64,000 bases of DNA from Nitrosarchaeum sp. (GCA_025699025.1 JAILWJ010000003.1:154192-218191), one strand, 5' to 3'. Shown: positions 41,554 to 50,505, counted from the stretch's first letter. The notes: a model not told the origin generated them from the sequence alone. Translations and numbers: made by a program.

Positions 41554-42261
41554 CTAGTAATCCCCCAGTACAGGATTGGCAACGAGGTCAGAGACAGTAA
41601 GAAATTGCGTGTTGTATGACTTTATTTCGTAAATTATACCCGATATTACATCGATTGATTGTGAATTATCAAAAGAAAACCTAGACGGCATCAATCCTTC
41701 TGATGAGGGTATTTCAGATGGATGATCAACGGTAACTAGATCATATCGTACAAACTGTCCATTTTCATAAATGTTAAAGTGATCTTCATATGAAAAATCT
41801 GCAAGTATTCCAGAACGGCTAAGTAATGAATAGATGTTATCATCAGTTTGGGAAAAAGGAGCTTTGAAGGATTTTGAATCAAAATTTCCGATAATATCAA
41901 TTGTTTGTTTTCCCTGCTGTACTTCATCTAATTGAAGTAGGTAATCAGAACTTGAAAGCGATACATAGTGATATGTCATGCTACCAATCTCAACATCATC
42001 TCCAAACAATGTCACACATTCAGGATGTTGTTCGGCAAGTTTACCACTGATGAAAACAGTTGCCTTTACATCAAATCTTGTTATGGTATCAGATAGGTCT
42101 TGGCACCAAGAAGGAAGGTTATAAGAATTGTTAATCTCAAATGAAAGAAATACAGGATAGTTTTGTGGCAGGTGTGGAATAATCAATGCCGGAGCAACAA
42201 GTGATACTCCAATTGTAATCACTAGACCCGTGGAAATTATTCCGGCATGTACAAGTTTCAT
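41554..42261 (-). CDS. divergent polysaccharide-deacetylase-fold protein
   Basis: 235 aa with an N-terminal TM (about 8-28). The start has VFLSFEINNSYNLPSWCQDLSD...KATVFISGKLAEQHPE, the layout of a NodB fold but with the usual metal Asp pair replaced by E-I-N. Later DVEIGSMTYHYV replaces the H-x3-H site in part. Catalysis is thus doubtful; it may bind polymer or help export. Between GT2 and the dehydrogenase in the operon. Confidence 0.75.
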   Translation of the reverse strand: MKLVHAGIISTGLVITIGVSLVAPALIIPHLPQNYPVFLSFEINNSYNLPSWCQDLSDTITRFDVKATVFISGKLAEQHPECVTLFGDDVEIGSMTYHYVSLSSSDYLLQLDEVQQGKQTIDIIGNFDSKSFKAPFSQTDDNIYSLLSRSGILADFSYEDHFNIYENGQFVRYDLVTVDHPSEIPSSEGLMPSRFSFDNSQSIDVISGIIYEIKSYNTQFLTVSDLVANPVLGDY

Positions 42262-42262
42262 G

Positions 42263-43309
42263 TTACGATGCCAGGGCAGTTTCTTGTTTTGCGCTTCCAG
42301 TAGTTGATTTTATGTGCATTCTATAGTTGGAATCAATTTTCTTTGATGATTCCAAAATGCTGTCAGAGATGTATTTCTTTGACAGATCAAGAACCATTTG
42401 GCTGTCTTTGGGAAGACAATGGCCTCCAATTCCATCAATGGCTTGCAACATGTCGATATTCCATTTTGTGTTTATGGAATTTCGTAGCTCTTCAAAGTCC
42501 ACACCAATGTTATCACATAACATCTTCATCTCTTCGGAAAATGCAATCTGAACAAAGCGGTAAGAGTTTTCCACTATTTTTGTGAGCTCTGCTACGTCCG
42601 GATTGCTTACAGGATGTAACGGGATATTGAGCAAATGGCCATAGAATTTGCGTCCTTCATCATAACAGCACTGCTCACAGGCTCCAATGACACGTTTTTG
42701 CTTTACGCCATGCTCAGTCTTTTCGTGCTTATAGTACCTGTGGGGAACGTGGACTACGTGCATCTTATGGTTGAGAATTTCCAATATCTTTTTTGTGGTA
42801 TTTTGAGGAACTGTACTGTCAATACCAAGCAAAGCCCCGCTCTTTCCCTCACGTAGTAGCCTATACACAGTCTCGTAGAGGCCATCAAGATATGGAACAA
42901 ACATGTTTTCAGGTTTGTGCGTAGATATACAGATCAGATAGTAGTCATAGTCAGAGAAATCAACTGCCTTCCTTTTGATTATGTTATCATCTAATGCTCT
43001 TTGGATTGCTTTGTCATTGATATCATAACCTTCCACCCAAAGCCCAATTCCTGTCATGTATTCAGCGTTGGTATAGCCAATTTCGCCCAAACCAATGATC
43101 AGTATTTTCTTTTGACCATTTTGCATCTCAGTAAGAATACCCTGAGATTTTTCAAATTCTATCCAACACTCGGAATGAAAAAAATTTTCGTTGTATAAAA
43201 CTACGCCTTCCTTGATCTCCATCTCAGAAAAGCATCCAGAACAAGAAACAATCCTGTGCTTTGAATTATTCTTGTCTATTGGTTTTTGTTGTTTCGTAAA
43301 CACATTCAT
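42263..43309 (-). CDS. UDP-sugar dehydrogenase family protein with N-terminal half-LIM zinc finger
   Basis: 348 aa. Residues 23-48 hold C23-x2-C26-x(18)-H45-x2-C48, the first half of a LIM-type finger, not usual in this family. Then a Rossmann NAD site G73-x-G75-x2-G78 (IIGLGEIG), ISTHKPENMFVPYL, and the catalytic Cys motif GIGGHC298LPKD. It should oxidise a nucleotide sugar to the uronic acid in two steps. It heads the operon (spacings of one, one and four bases), supplying an acidic sugar for the polymer. It is shorter than classical UGDH. Confidence 0.87.
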   Translation of the reverse strand: MNVFTKQQKPIDKNNSKHRIVSCSGCFSEMEIKEGVVLYNENFFHSECWIEFEKSQGILTEMQNGQKKILIIGLGEIGYTNAEYMTGIGLWVEGYDINDKAIQRALDDNIIKRKAVDFSDYDYYLICISTHKPENMFVPYLDGLYETVYRLLREGKSGALLGIDSTVPQNTTKKILEILNHKMHVVHVPHRYYKHEKTEHGVKQKRVIGACEQCCYDEGRKFYGHLLNIPLHPVSNPDVAELTKIVENSYRFVQIAFSEEMKMLCDNIGVDFEELRNSINTKWNIDMLQAIDGIGGHCLPKDSQMVLDLSKKYISDSILESSKKIDSNYRMHIKSTTGSAKQETALAS

Positions 43310-43353
43310 GACAAGACTGAAATTTTTTTAATATTTTACATTAGATTGGGCGA

Positions 43354-43364
43354 CGCGGGGTGCC
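43354..43364 (+). promoter_or_regulatory. CGCGGGGTGCC motif
   Basis: Variant of the shared motif, 44 bp upstream of the operon start at 43309 but oriented away from it; it points toward the small ORF at 43463 (98 bp). Confidence 0.35.
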
Positions 43365-43462
43365 ATCAAAAAATAAAATGAGAAACCAACAAAAACCAGA
43401 ATAAAACCATATCGTATAAATCATAATAAATTGTTATTTTGAAATATTACATTTTGGATTTT

Positions 43463-43561
43463 ATGAAAGATATTTTCATAACACATGATGAAGATGAAGA
43501 ATCAGATGAGGACGAATGGGGTTTGGAAGATGAAGAAGAACGTTTGGAACGTGAATGGTGA
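43463..43561 (+). CDS. possible acidic peptide, 32 aa
   Basis: ATG 43463 codes MKDIFITHDEDEESDEDEWG and more acidic residues; 18 of 32 are Asp or Glu. It lies just before module B. No family known. Confidence 0.4.
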   Translation: MKDIFITHDEDEESDEDEWGLEDEEERLEREW

Positions 43562-43592
43562 TAACAAATCTCAAAAAATCCAACCCTCCAAT

Positions 43593-43603
43593 TGCGGGAT
43601 GCC
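43593..43603 (+). promoter_or_regulatory. TGCGGGATGCC motif upstream of module B
   Basis: Motif 53 bp upstream of the TTG start at 43657, pointing at it. Confidence 0.55.
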
Positions 43604-43656
43604 AACGTAGAATTTCTCTGTAAAATTATTATACTATCAAATCTCGATTTTTGTAA

Positions 43657-44517
43657 TTGACTGAAATAAAACCTGGCATTTTAGGAAATCTATATTCTTA
43701 TAAGATGTATGCAAGGCCCACAGCAAGAAGATTATACGGTGAATTTTCATATCGAAAAAAAGAGGTTCCAAAACATCACGAAAACATACAACGAATGCTG
43801 CACGTACTTGCCATACACGGACCGCAGACAACATGGGGGATGGCAAAAGTGGAACTTTCAAACGACACATCAAAGATCAGAGCAAGAGAGAAACAATACA
43901 GAAAATTTCTTGTAGGTCGAGACGATCGCGGAAGGCATTCTGCGGGAGTTCTTGAGACGGGATTGGTGGTTATTGATGGAAAAAACATGCTAAAGACGCC
44001 TGCAAACATCTACCGACTGTCAATATACGGTATTTTGTACTGTTTAGACGTCTTAGATCTCACAAATAAGGAAATTGACATGATGGCAGAGCAATATAGA
44101 AAGGTAATTCCAGGAATTTTTGGTAGATGGGAGTATCTCAAGGAGACCATAGGCAAAGACGTTTACAGGCTAAGACTTTTGGCCAAGGGGTTGTTTTTAG
44201 ACAACATTCAGACAACAAAGATTGCAAAGATGCCAGTTTATGAGATTCTGACATACCTGTCAACAAAATATCTTGACAATTTTGAACACATTGAGGAATC
44301 TGATCTTGCAGAACAAATCTCTTGTTGGTATTATACACAGTTGTTGATTCCCAGAGATCCTCACAAAAAAAACTCGTTAGTAGAGTACCATCAATGGTAC
44401 AAACTAATCACAAAAGGAGACAAGGAATTAAAGGAAATGTATCAGAAATTCCTAGACGAGGTAACCGAATTTTATGAAAGTAGATTCAAGATTGTAAAAA
44501 AACTGAAAAGACTATGA
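43657..44517 (+). CDS. winged-helix-like protein of signalling module B
   Basis: 286 aa from TTG 43657. Paralogue of the protein at 10271 over its full length, keeping GNL-YKMY-RPTA, KHHENIQRMLHVLAIHGPQTTWGMAK, GLVVIDGK, YRLSIYGILY and the C-terminal FNF-type helices. Its end overlaps the convergent receiver gene by six bases; the A copy is one base apart. It is the likely DNA-binding or adaptor output of the kinase-receiver pair; this is inferred from the winged-helix look and from the repeat of the set. Confidence 0.7.
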   Translation: MTEIKPGILGNLYSYKMYARPTARRLYGEFSYRKKEVPKHHENIQRMLHVLAIHGPQTTWGMAKVELSNDTSKIRAREKQYRKFLVGRDDRGRHSAGVLETGLVVIDGKNMLKTPANIYRLSIYGILYCLDVLDLTNKEIDMMAEQYRKVIPGIFGRWEYLKETIGKDVYRLRLLAKGLFLDNIQTTKIAKMPVYEILTYLSTKYLDNFEHIEESDLAEQISCWYYTQLLIPRDPHKKNSLVEYHQWYKLITKGDKELKEMYQKFLDEVTEFYESRFKIVKKLKRL

Positions 44518-44883
44518 GTTCAAATACTTGTTAATGGTATCTTCGAGTTTTTCAATATCATATGGTTTTCCTATGGTTTCTAATAATGACATGCTTTTAG
44601 CTTTAAGATGTTTTTTTTCATCCACATTATATGCTGTAATCAGAATAACTTTTGCATCAGAATCAAATTCTTTAATTTTAAAAAAGGCATCAAAGCCGTC
44701 TTGTTTTGGCATTTTGATGTCCATAAATGTCAATAAAGGCCGGGCAGATTTGTAAACGTCAACAGCTTCTATTCCGTCTCTTGCAGTAATGACTTCATAT
44801 CCAAGTGTTTCTATCATATATGCAGTATTTTCCAATAGTGGAAGATCATCATCGACAATCAAGATCAGTTTGTTTGAGATCAA
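44512..44883 (-). CDS. CheY-like single-domain response regulator (module B)
   Basis: 123 aa receiver domain with D12/D13, D55 (TFMDIKMP), T83 and K106 (GKPY) in the same places as in module A, and the same K-KHL-AKSMSLL helix. No effector domain. Encoded 26 bp after the kinase. Confidence 0.95.
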   Translation of the reverse strand: MISNKLILIVDDDLPLLENTAYMIETLGYEVITARDGIEAVDVYKSARPLLTFMDIKMPKQDGFDAFFKIKEFDSDAKVILITAYNVDEKKHLKAKSMSLLETIGKPYDIEKLEDTINKYLNS

Positions 44884-44909
44884 GGTACCGACATTTTTTG
44901 AATTTGTAT

Positions 44910-46799
44910 CTATTTATCTCTCTCTACATTATCTATAACCACATGTTTTGGAAAAACAATGGTGAACTTAGTGGGGTCGTTCTGTGCATAGATCGAACCC
45001 CCATGTTGAGCAATCACATTTTTGCATGTAGCCAAGCCCAGCCCAGTTCCCTGAAGCTTGGTGGTAAACAAAGGCTCAAAGATTTTGTGTAAAATCTCCT
45101 CAGGTATTGGCAAACCGCTATTTTCTATTTCGATTTTGTATGCATTGCCAACATCCGTGGTAGAAAATATGATCTCCCCAGGTTTTTCTCCAATTGCCTG
45201 AATTGCGTTCAGTATGAGATTTATCAAAACAATTTCCATTTTTTGTTTGTCGCATTCAATTACTACGTCTTGTTTGGGAAATGTGACTGTAATGGAAGGC
45301 GGAATCTGAATTGAATTTATTGCGTTATCTATCATCTGAATAAGATTTGTTTTAGTTAGATTCATGGGAGTAATGCGTACATATTCTAAAACCTCGTTGA
45401 TCTGATGAGAAATTCTGCTTATTCCCTCGTCCATGTTCAAGAGTACCTTGCCAACTTTCTCATCTTGGCTGCCAAATTTTCGCTTCAATACATCTGTTGC
45501 AGTTTTTAATATTGCCAGGGAGTTTTTCATGTCATGGGCCATGCTGGCAGATAATTCCCCTATTGCAGTAAGACGCTCATTTCTTACTTTTACCTTAGAT
45601 TCTGCCAGATCCTTTTCAGTCTGAATGAGTTTCTTTAAAGACATTGCAAAATTGTTGTATGAACTTGAAAGAATGTTGATCTCATGTATGATGTTGGGTT
45701 CTGCACGGACATCAAAATTTCCAGAAGACAATTGGTTGTAGATTTTTGCTAATTTTCCAAGAGGATTTGAAACAAAAATTGTAATCATGATACCAATCAC
45801 GATTGTAACTATGGCACCAATGATTGATGGAAAAACAAGCGAATTTCTCACATCATCTAATGATGTAATGATGTTTGCTTTGCTTTGCTGAATTACAGCT
45901 ATCCATCCCAGTCCAGTTTTTGAATTGGCGGACTTGGAATATGACAAGACATGAGTAGAGTCATCAAGAGAAAATTCAAAACTTCCCTCTGTATCACTTA
46001 GTTGAGCAAAATACGAGGCTGTCATATTTTCCCCATATTTTATACCGTCAGAATAGATTATCTGACCACTGTCATCTAGAAGGACGACTTGTTTGCTTTG
46101 TTCATCAAGCAATATAGCATTACTAGTGAAATCGGATAGTAAATGGTCTAGTGCAATCAAGACCCGTATGGCACCCAAGAATTTGCCATTTTCATCTGAG
46201 ATTGATATTCCCAAAGGTACAGAGTATGAACCGTATTCTGGAAAATACTCTACATCACCTACATAGATTCCATCAGATTTTGTGGTTTGCCACCATTCTT
46301 TGTCATACTGTACATAACCAGACATCCCCAAAATCGGTACAATGTTTGCACCATATGCATTTGTTACAAAAAACTCATCGGCAAAATCAAAACCATACGT
46401 CTGATCATAATTTGCAATTATTGAAGACAGTTCATTTAGGTGTCTCTGCTCTACAGCTTGCGTGATAAATGGGAGGTATCGACTGTAGTTTTTATAAGAA
46501 AAAGTCTTTTCCTCTACATATGCATCAATATCTGGAATTTTTGAAAATTCTTCGTTAGATGATTGTAAAATTTGTCTGATTTCTTTTGCTTTTTCTAGAG
46601 ATTGAAAATCAGATATTCGCTTGTCGATAAATAAATCAAGATTCTGGATTAGGCTGTTTGTAATGACTTGGTTTTTTAACGCAGTTGATTCAACGAGTTG
46701 CTCAGAATTCACCTCAAATGTAACATAACCCTGAATAACATAAACAGTGGAGATAATTGTCATTCCAACTATCAATAGATAGATAATTCGTATACGCAA
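44910..46799 (-). CDS. membrane sensor histidine kinase, Cache-HAMP-HisKA-HATPase (module B)
   Basis: 629 aa from TTG 46799. TM1 about 5-25; Cache-like outer domain with DKEWWQTTKSDG; TM2 about 322-345; HAMP to about 395; HisKA H422 (SMAHDMKNSLA); N box ILNAIQAI and GTGLGLATCK. Same design and size as kinase A, but the outer domain differs most, suggesting a different signal. A motif TGCGGGGTGCC lies 37 bp upstream. Confidence 0.95.
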   Translation of the reverse strand: MRIRIIYLLIVGMTIISTVYVIQGYVTFEVNSEQLVESTALKNQVITNSLIQNLDLFIDKRISDFQSLEKAKEIRQILQSSNEEFSKIPDIDAYVEEKTFSYKNYSRYLPFITQAVEQRHLNELSSIIANYDQTYGFDFADEFFVTNAYGANIVPILGMSGYVQYDKEWWQTTKSDGIYVGDVEYFPEYGSYSVPLGISISDENGKFLGAIRVLIALDHLLSDFTSNAILLDEQSKQVVLLDDSGQIIYSDGIKYGENMTASYFAQLSDTEGSFEFSLDDSTHVLSYSKSANSKTGLGWIAVIQQSKANIITSLDDVRNSLVFPSIIGAIVTIVIGIMITIFVSNPLGKLAKIYNQLSSGNFDVRAEPNIIHEINILSSSYNNFAMSLKKLIQTEKDLAESKVKVRNERLTAIGELSASMAHDMKNSLAILKTATDVLKRKFGSQDEKVGKVLLNMDEGISRISHQINEVLEYVRITPMNLTKTNLIQMIDNAINSIQIPPSITVTFPKQDVVIECDKQKMEIVLINLILNAIQAIGEKPGEIIFSTTDVGNAYKIEIENSGLPIPEEILHKIFEPLFTTKLQGTGLGLATCKNVIAQHGGSIYAQNDPTKFTIVFPKHVVIDNVERDK

Positions 46800-46836
46800 A
46801 CATTTCTACTAGCCATATTTGTGGATTTAAGTTAAA

Positions 46837-46847
46837 GGCACCCCGCA
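46837..46847 (-). promoter_or_regulatory. TGCGGGGTGCC motif upstream of kinase B
   Basis: Minus-strand motif followed at once by TTTAACTTAAAT, a good TATA box, 26-38 bp ahead of the start. This placement (activator site, then BRE/TATA) is the clearest in the set. Confidence 0.6.
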
Positions 46848-46890
46848 TTGGGGGCTCAAACCAATTATAATTAAATTCAAATGAAATTTC

Positions 46891-47178
46891 ATGGCAAGAT
46901 CCCAATACCGTTCTGAGATGGTCGTAATACACGAGATACTTGCGATAACAGCCGACGGAGGACGTTTGGGTGCAAATGTCTCATACATATCACTGAAGGC
47001 AAATCTTTCACATTATGCAGCAATTGAAAAATGTGATAGGCTTTTGGAGGCAGGATTGATGGAACAGCATGTAAAAAAAGGAAGCAGGGTTTTTTGCGTG
47101 ACTAACAAGGGTTTGATGTTTTTCAGAGAGTTGGACAGATTTCAGAATATCGTCAGTTCATTAAACTTGAGATGCTAA
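46891..47178 (+). CDS. small winged-helix regulator, 95 aa
   Basis: ATG 46891. Helices IHEILAITADGG and KANLSHYAAIEKCDRLLEAGLMEQ form the helix-turn-helix, then a wing ending FCVTNKGLMFFREL. Paralogue in style of the gene at 4376. Divergent from kinase B with 91 bp between, so it may act on that promoter. Confidence 0.8.
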   Translation: MARSQYRSEMVVIHEILAITADGGRLGANVSYISLKANLSHYAAIEKCDRLLEAGLMEQHVKKGSRVFCVTNKGLMFFRELDRFQNIVSSLNLRC

Positions 47179-47208
47179 AACACATCAAAACAGGCATGTC
47201 TCAGAACT

Positions 47209-47337
47209 TTATGATCTCTTTTCAATGAAAAGTGTGCATTGTTTATCACCTAAATCAAGAAGCAGGTTCACATCGTGCTTGAGCATGTCAAGCAGGAGAT
47301 CGTCCTGCCTCTGTTTGCAATATATTGTTTTTATCAT
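47209..47337 (-). CDS. possible small protein, 42 aa
   Basis: ATG 47337: MIKTIYCKQRQDDLLLDMLK, then a helical LLLDLGDKQCTLFIEKRS. Sensible codon use and helix, but no known family. Confidence 0.4.
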   Translation of the reverse strand: MIKTIYCKQRQDDLLLDMLKHDVNLLLDLGDKQCTLFIEKRS

Positions 47338-47682
47338 TAAAAAACAATCCTCATAATTCCATCGAAACTTTTTCTAAATATGTGATACACGTTACACACA
47401 ATTGAAACTAGTCCTGTACAAATTTGATTTTATAAAATAGTCACATTGGTTTGCATGAGATAAATTCCGCAGAAACTATGAAAATGGATCATATTATAAC
47501 GTCGTGTGAAAAAAGCAACCCGCAACAGCATAGCTTGATTCAAGTATTACAAACTACAATTGTGGTATATGTCATTACGAAAAAATATACTTTATCATCT
47601 AAACGTACTTGATCAGGAACATGATATGGATAACCGTATGAAGAATGACTTGGATTGGTAAGTGTGTTAGATTTGAAGTAGT
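47338..47682. other. gap of 345 bp
   Basis: A plus-strand frame at 47478-47612 (44 codons) has no domain or good start signal. Nothing supported. Confidence 0.25.
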
Positions 47683-47886
47683 ATGATGTATTGCAAAGAA
47701 ATCTGTACTGATTTTGTCCAAGGAAAAAGAACACAGATATACGATAATAATGGCTGCTATTGCAGAAATTGTGAGCGATATTACAAGGAAATGTTTTCAA
47801 GATGCCCCTGTTGCAACAGCTTAACAAGGCATAAACGTAGAAACAAGAGATCCCTAAAACTTACAGAGTCAGACAATCAAAAATAA
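47683..47886 (+). CDS. small Cys-rich protein, paralogue of the 6771 gene
   Basis: 67 aa: CKEICTDFVQG, then YCRNCERYY and RCPCC...RHKRRNK. Order, spacing and many residues equal the gene at 6771. Two zinc knuckles. The opposite-strand frame is a shadow. Confidence 0.75.
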   Translation: MMYCKEICTDFVQGKRTQIYDNNGCYCRNCERYYKEMFSRCPCCNSLTRHKRRNKRSLKLTESDNQK

Positions 47887-47969
47887 ATAAAGTTAATTTC
47901 TAAATACCGCTTATACTGCTTGCACATGGTTTAGGATACAAACAACCAAAAGACGACACTCAAAATATT

Positions 47970-48086
47970 TTATGCCTTTATTCTCATCTTTCTTGCAAAA
48001 TAGTGCTGTGTAGTGTGTCCCTCGTACAGCATGCATCTGGAATCGTCGCATTGTATTGGGCATCTGCTTGGAGGCTGGAAAGGCAT
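47970..48086 (-). CDS. small protein with three Cys, 38 aa
   Basis: ATG 48086: MPFQPPSRCPIQCDDSRCML then a basic tail. C-x3-C-x4-C. Could be a metal-binding peptide. Confidence 0.45.
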   Translation of the reverse strand: MPFQPPSRCPIQCDDSRCMLYEGHTTQHYFARKMRIKA

Positions 48087-48145
48087 GTTGGATAATGATG
48101 AATCACCATATTTAGATCATTTGCTTGCATGAGACAGGCAGTATG

Positions 48146-48390
48146 CTAGAAAATATTTGGAGTACCTCCAATAACTGTGTGGCCAATTCCATCACCAGCA
48201 TAGCATCCATAATAGTTACGTAAAAAATTAAAGTTGTGTGGGAAATTTTCTTTCCCCCACAAGGCGAAATATGTGTTCTTTGATCTATGCAAGAGCTGCT
48301 ATTGATTTAGCTTAATGCTTGGTTTTGTGAAACCAAAACAAGACTTGAGATTAAAAGAAAAATTACAGAATATTTCACACTGAAATCCAT
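48146..48390 (-). pseudogene. broken gene for a small secreted protein
   Basis: From ATG 48390 a signal peptide reads MDFSVKYSVIFLLISSLVLV to ALS, then TAA; the frame continues INSSSCIDQR...GGKK. A second frame starting in GGGGGAAAGAAAATTT gives NFPHNFNFLRNYYGCYAGDG and ends TPNIF at 48146. One stop and one frameshift in homopolymer runs would restore a protein of about 80 aa. The frameshift spot also forms a 12-bp hairpin (48234-48245/48251-48262). Confidence 0.4.
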
Positions 48391-48458
48391 GACAACCATT
48401 GAAAAATGCTCTTATGCTTTGTATGTCACAAACAAATCGTAAAATCACAATTCAACAG

Positions 48459-48818
48459 TCAGACAAAATTAGATAGATCAGACATTTGTATTTTGATGCT
48501 GGCAAAGTGCCTGGCATCCACTCTTGTTTCATAAGACTTGCAGGTATTTGATTCGTGCAGTTTTTGGAATTTGATTGTTTTTGTTCCTACATCAGACTCT
48601 ATGACAAATGTAGGAGATGTTGCATATTTGTTTCCGATACATGTCTTAAACTGGATATAGTGCATTTCTTTTGCAATCTTGGCGTTGTACTCTATCTTAA
48701 TTGATCTTACATTGGGGTTCTTGTCTTCTGCATAGGCATTTGCTGAGAATGCAGACACTAGTAAAATTGCAGACAGAATTAATGCAGTGATTCTTGTCGG
48801 TTTTTCTTTGTTTTTCAT
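48459..48818 (-). CDS. small secreted protein with ACG/SD-type domain, 119 aa
   Basis: ATG 48818 (MKNKEKPTRITALILSAILL), signal peptide to about AYA. The mature part is one copy of the domain FKTCIG-K, SPTFVIESDVG, then NTC...DARHFASIKIQM, shared with 13846 and 49111. Confidence 0.75.
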   Translation of the reverse strand: MKNKEKPTRITALILSAILLVSAFSANAYAEDKNPNVRSIKIEYNAKIAKEMHYIQFKTCIGNKYATSPTFVIESDVGTKTIKFQKLHESNTCKSYETRVDARHFASIKIQMSDLSNFV

Positions 48819-48942
48819 TTTTCTCACATGAGGTCAAACGTATCTGAGATGAATCAGGGGTTGGGCGTTTAGAAGACACCTCAAATACGCTTTTTCTCAG
48901 AAAAATATTAGACATGCAGATATCTATTGATTGGTTTTAGTC

Positions 48943-48953
48943 TGTGGTATGCC
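48943..48953 (+). promoter_or_regulatory. TGTGGTATGCC motif
   Basis: Exact copy in the 292-bp gap between 48818 and 49111; no gene start lies ahead of it. Confidence 0.3.
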
Positions 48954-49110
48954 AAATAGATTGAACTTTGGCTATTGTAAAAATGGATTTTATCTTGGTT
49001 GTTTGCACATGATGTTTGTTTATAAGTAATCTACAATGAAATAGTTCTCAGTTTATCAGCATCATGCCATTTCAACAAAATAATTAAAAGATTTTTGACG
49101 TATCAGAACA

Positions 49111-50445
49111 TCATTGATAGGTAAGATATAGGATCTTGCTTAGTTCTGCCTTTGCAGATATGGTTTGCTCTCTTAATGAAGAGATTTTCTCCACATGTGA
49201 TGTCAGTTTTTCATTAAAATCTGAAGGCTTGTTCGGATTGTGAATGAGTAATTTCATGGCTTCTTTTTCAGCTGCAAGTTCCTGATTAAGACTATTTATC
49301 TTCAATTCAAGATCTGCTGCTTTGTTTGAAGAGTCTGCATTCCCAGCAGGTTTTAGAGAAATACTTTCAGGATCTGTTGCCTCAACTTTGGCAAAACTCA
49401 ACAGACACGTATTTGGAGATATTTTTTCTCCCAGTTTTACATCAACATTCTGTCTATCTGATGCAACTTGTATTACGGGTAATCGAACATGCTTTTCTCC
49501 AGCACATGCTTCAAAGACTACATTGTAGAAGTCTGGTGTGGATATTGACTTTGTTGCAGATACCTTGGTTACAGTCTCTCCAGTTATTGGAGCTCCCAGA
49601 AAAGAGAGCCTTTCAGGGGTGAATTTAGATTTGTCAGGAGTATATAGTGCAAAATGTATTCTGTAAAGATCTGCTTTGGCATCATTTAGCTGTTTTCGCA
49701 GTTCTGCAATTTTTTGACCCTGCTTTTTGTTGTCTTCAGTAGTGTCTCTTCCAAATGATTTTTTTGCATCTTGGAGTTGCATGCTAAGAGAATCCACCTG
49801 TTCTGAAAGAGATGCAAGTATCTGTGATACATCACCCTTGCTGACCAACGTTGCCGTAATGGAATCAGGGGATGATGCTTTAATTATAGTTGCACTTAGT
49901 GTGCAGAAATTTGGTGCAACGGTTTCAGCCAGTTCATATCTTTTAGTTTCACTGTCTGAGCGAATCAGTACTTCTGGCGAGAATAGTGTTTTGGTGGAAG
50001 CACATACCTCAAACACATAGTCATAGCTGCCAACTGATACCTTTGGCGACTGTTTGCCAAAATCAGTGTTGATTGGAGTAATGATTATTTTGTTGATCGT
50101 TCCTGTGGAGATTCCTATCTGTGTCAAGAATTCCTTTAGTTTTGTTTCATCGACTGGTTTTGCCCATCCTTTTGATACTAGTTTTGCAACACTTTGTGCA
50201 TCAACACATGCGACATTTCCTTTACTCTCTTTGATTACTTTGAACATTCCAGTCTCACATACAACATCATCTGCAGATATGCCAAAATTCATCTGTTTTT
50301 TTGGAGGAAGTATATCTGCAGTAGCAGGAGAAATCATTGTCATGACAACCAATAATGAAACAGAAAATAATACAAGCGGAACTTTATTCACATATAATTG
50401 GTTTTTTAATACTTTAAAAGTGGTTCGTTCATCAATATTGTCCAT
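49111..50445 (-). CDS. secreted protein with two ACA/SD domains, 444 aa
   Basis: Signal or TM at about 18-40. About 55-92: the C-x(10)-K-GNVACVD...LVSKGWAKP module, as in 5893. Then two copies of the beta domain (about 128-205 and 298-375: VFEVCASTKTL, SPEVLIRSDSE, ...C...IKASSPDSITATLV), each followed by a coiled coil with QLNDAKADLYRIHF-like helices. A TGTGGCATGCC motif is 50 bp upstream. Probably a cell-surface structural protein. Confidence 0.75.
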   Translation of the reverse strand: MDNIDERTTFKVLKNQLYVNKVPLVLFSVSLLVVMTMISPATADILPPKKQMNFGISADDVVCETGMFKVIKESKGNVACVDAQSVAKLVSKGWAKPVDETKLKEFLTQIGISTGTINKIIITPINTDFGKQSPKVSVGSYDYVFEVCASTKTLFSPEVLIRSDSETKRYELAETVAPNFCTLSATIIKASSPDSITATLVSKGDVSQILASLSEQVDSLSMQLQDAKKSFGRDTTEDNKKQGQKIAELRKQLNDAKADLYRIHFALYTPDKSKFTPERLSFLGAPITGETVTKVSATKSISTPDFYNVVFEACAGEKHVRLPVIQVASDRQNVDVKLGEKISPNTCLLSFAKVEATDPESISLKPAGNADSSNKAADLELKINSLNQELAAEKEAMKLLIHNPNKPSDFNEKLTSHVEKISSLREQTISAKAELSKILYLTYQ

Positions 50446-50494
50446 CTTTTGTCATTATCATGAGAAATAAATGCAGCAAACACCAAAATCAGAA

Positions 50495-50505
50495 GGCATG
50501 CCACA
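50495..50505 (-). promoter_or_regulatory. TGTGGCATGCC motif upstream of 49111 gene
   Basis: One mismatch from TGTGGTATGCC, minus strand, pointing at the start at 50445 (49 bp). Confidence 0.5.

Noticed and set aside
47478-47612. 44-codon ORF in a gap
   Set aside because: No domain, no paralogue, weak start context.
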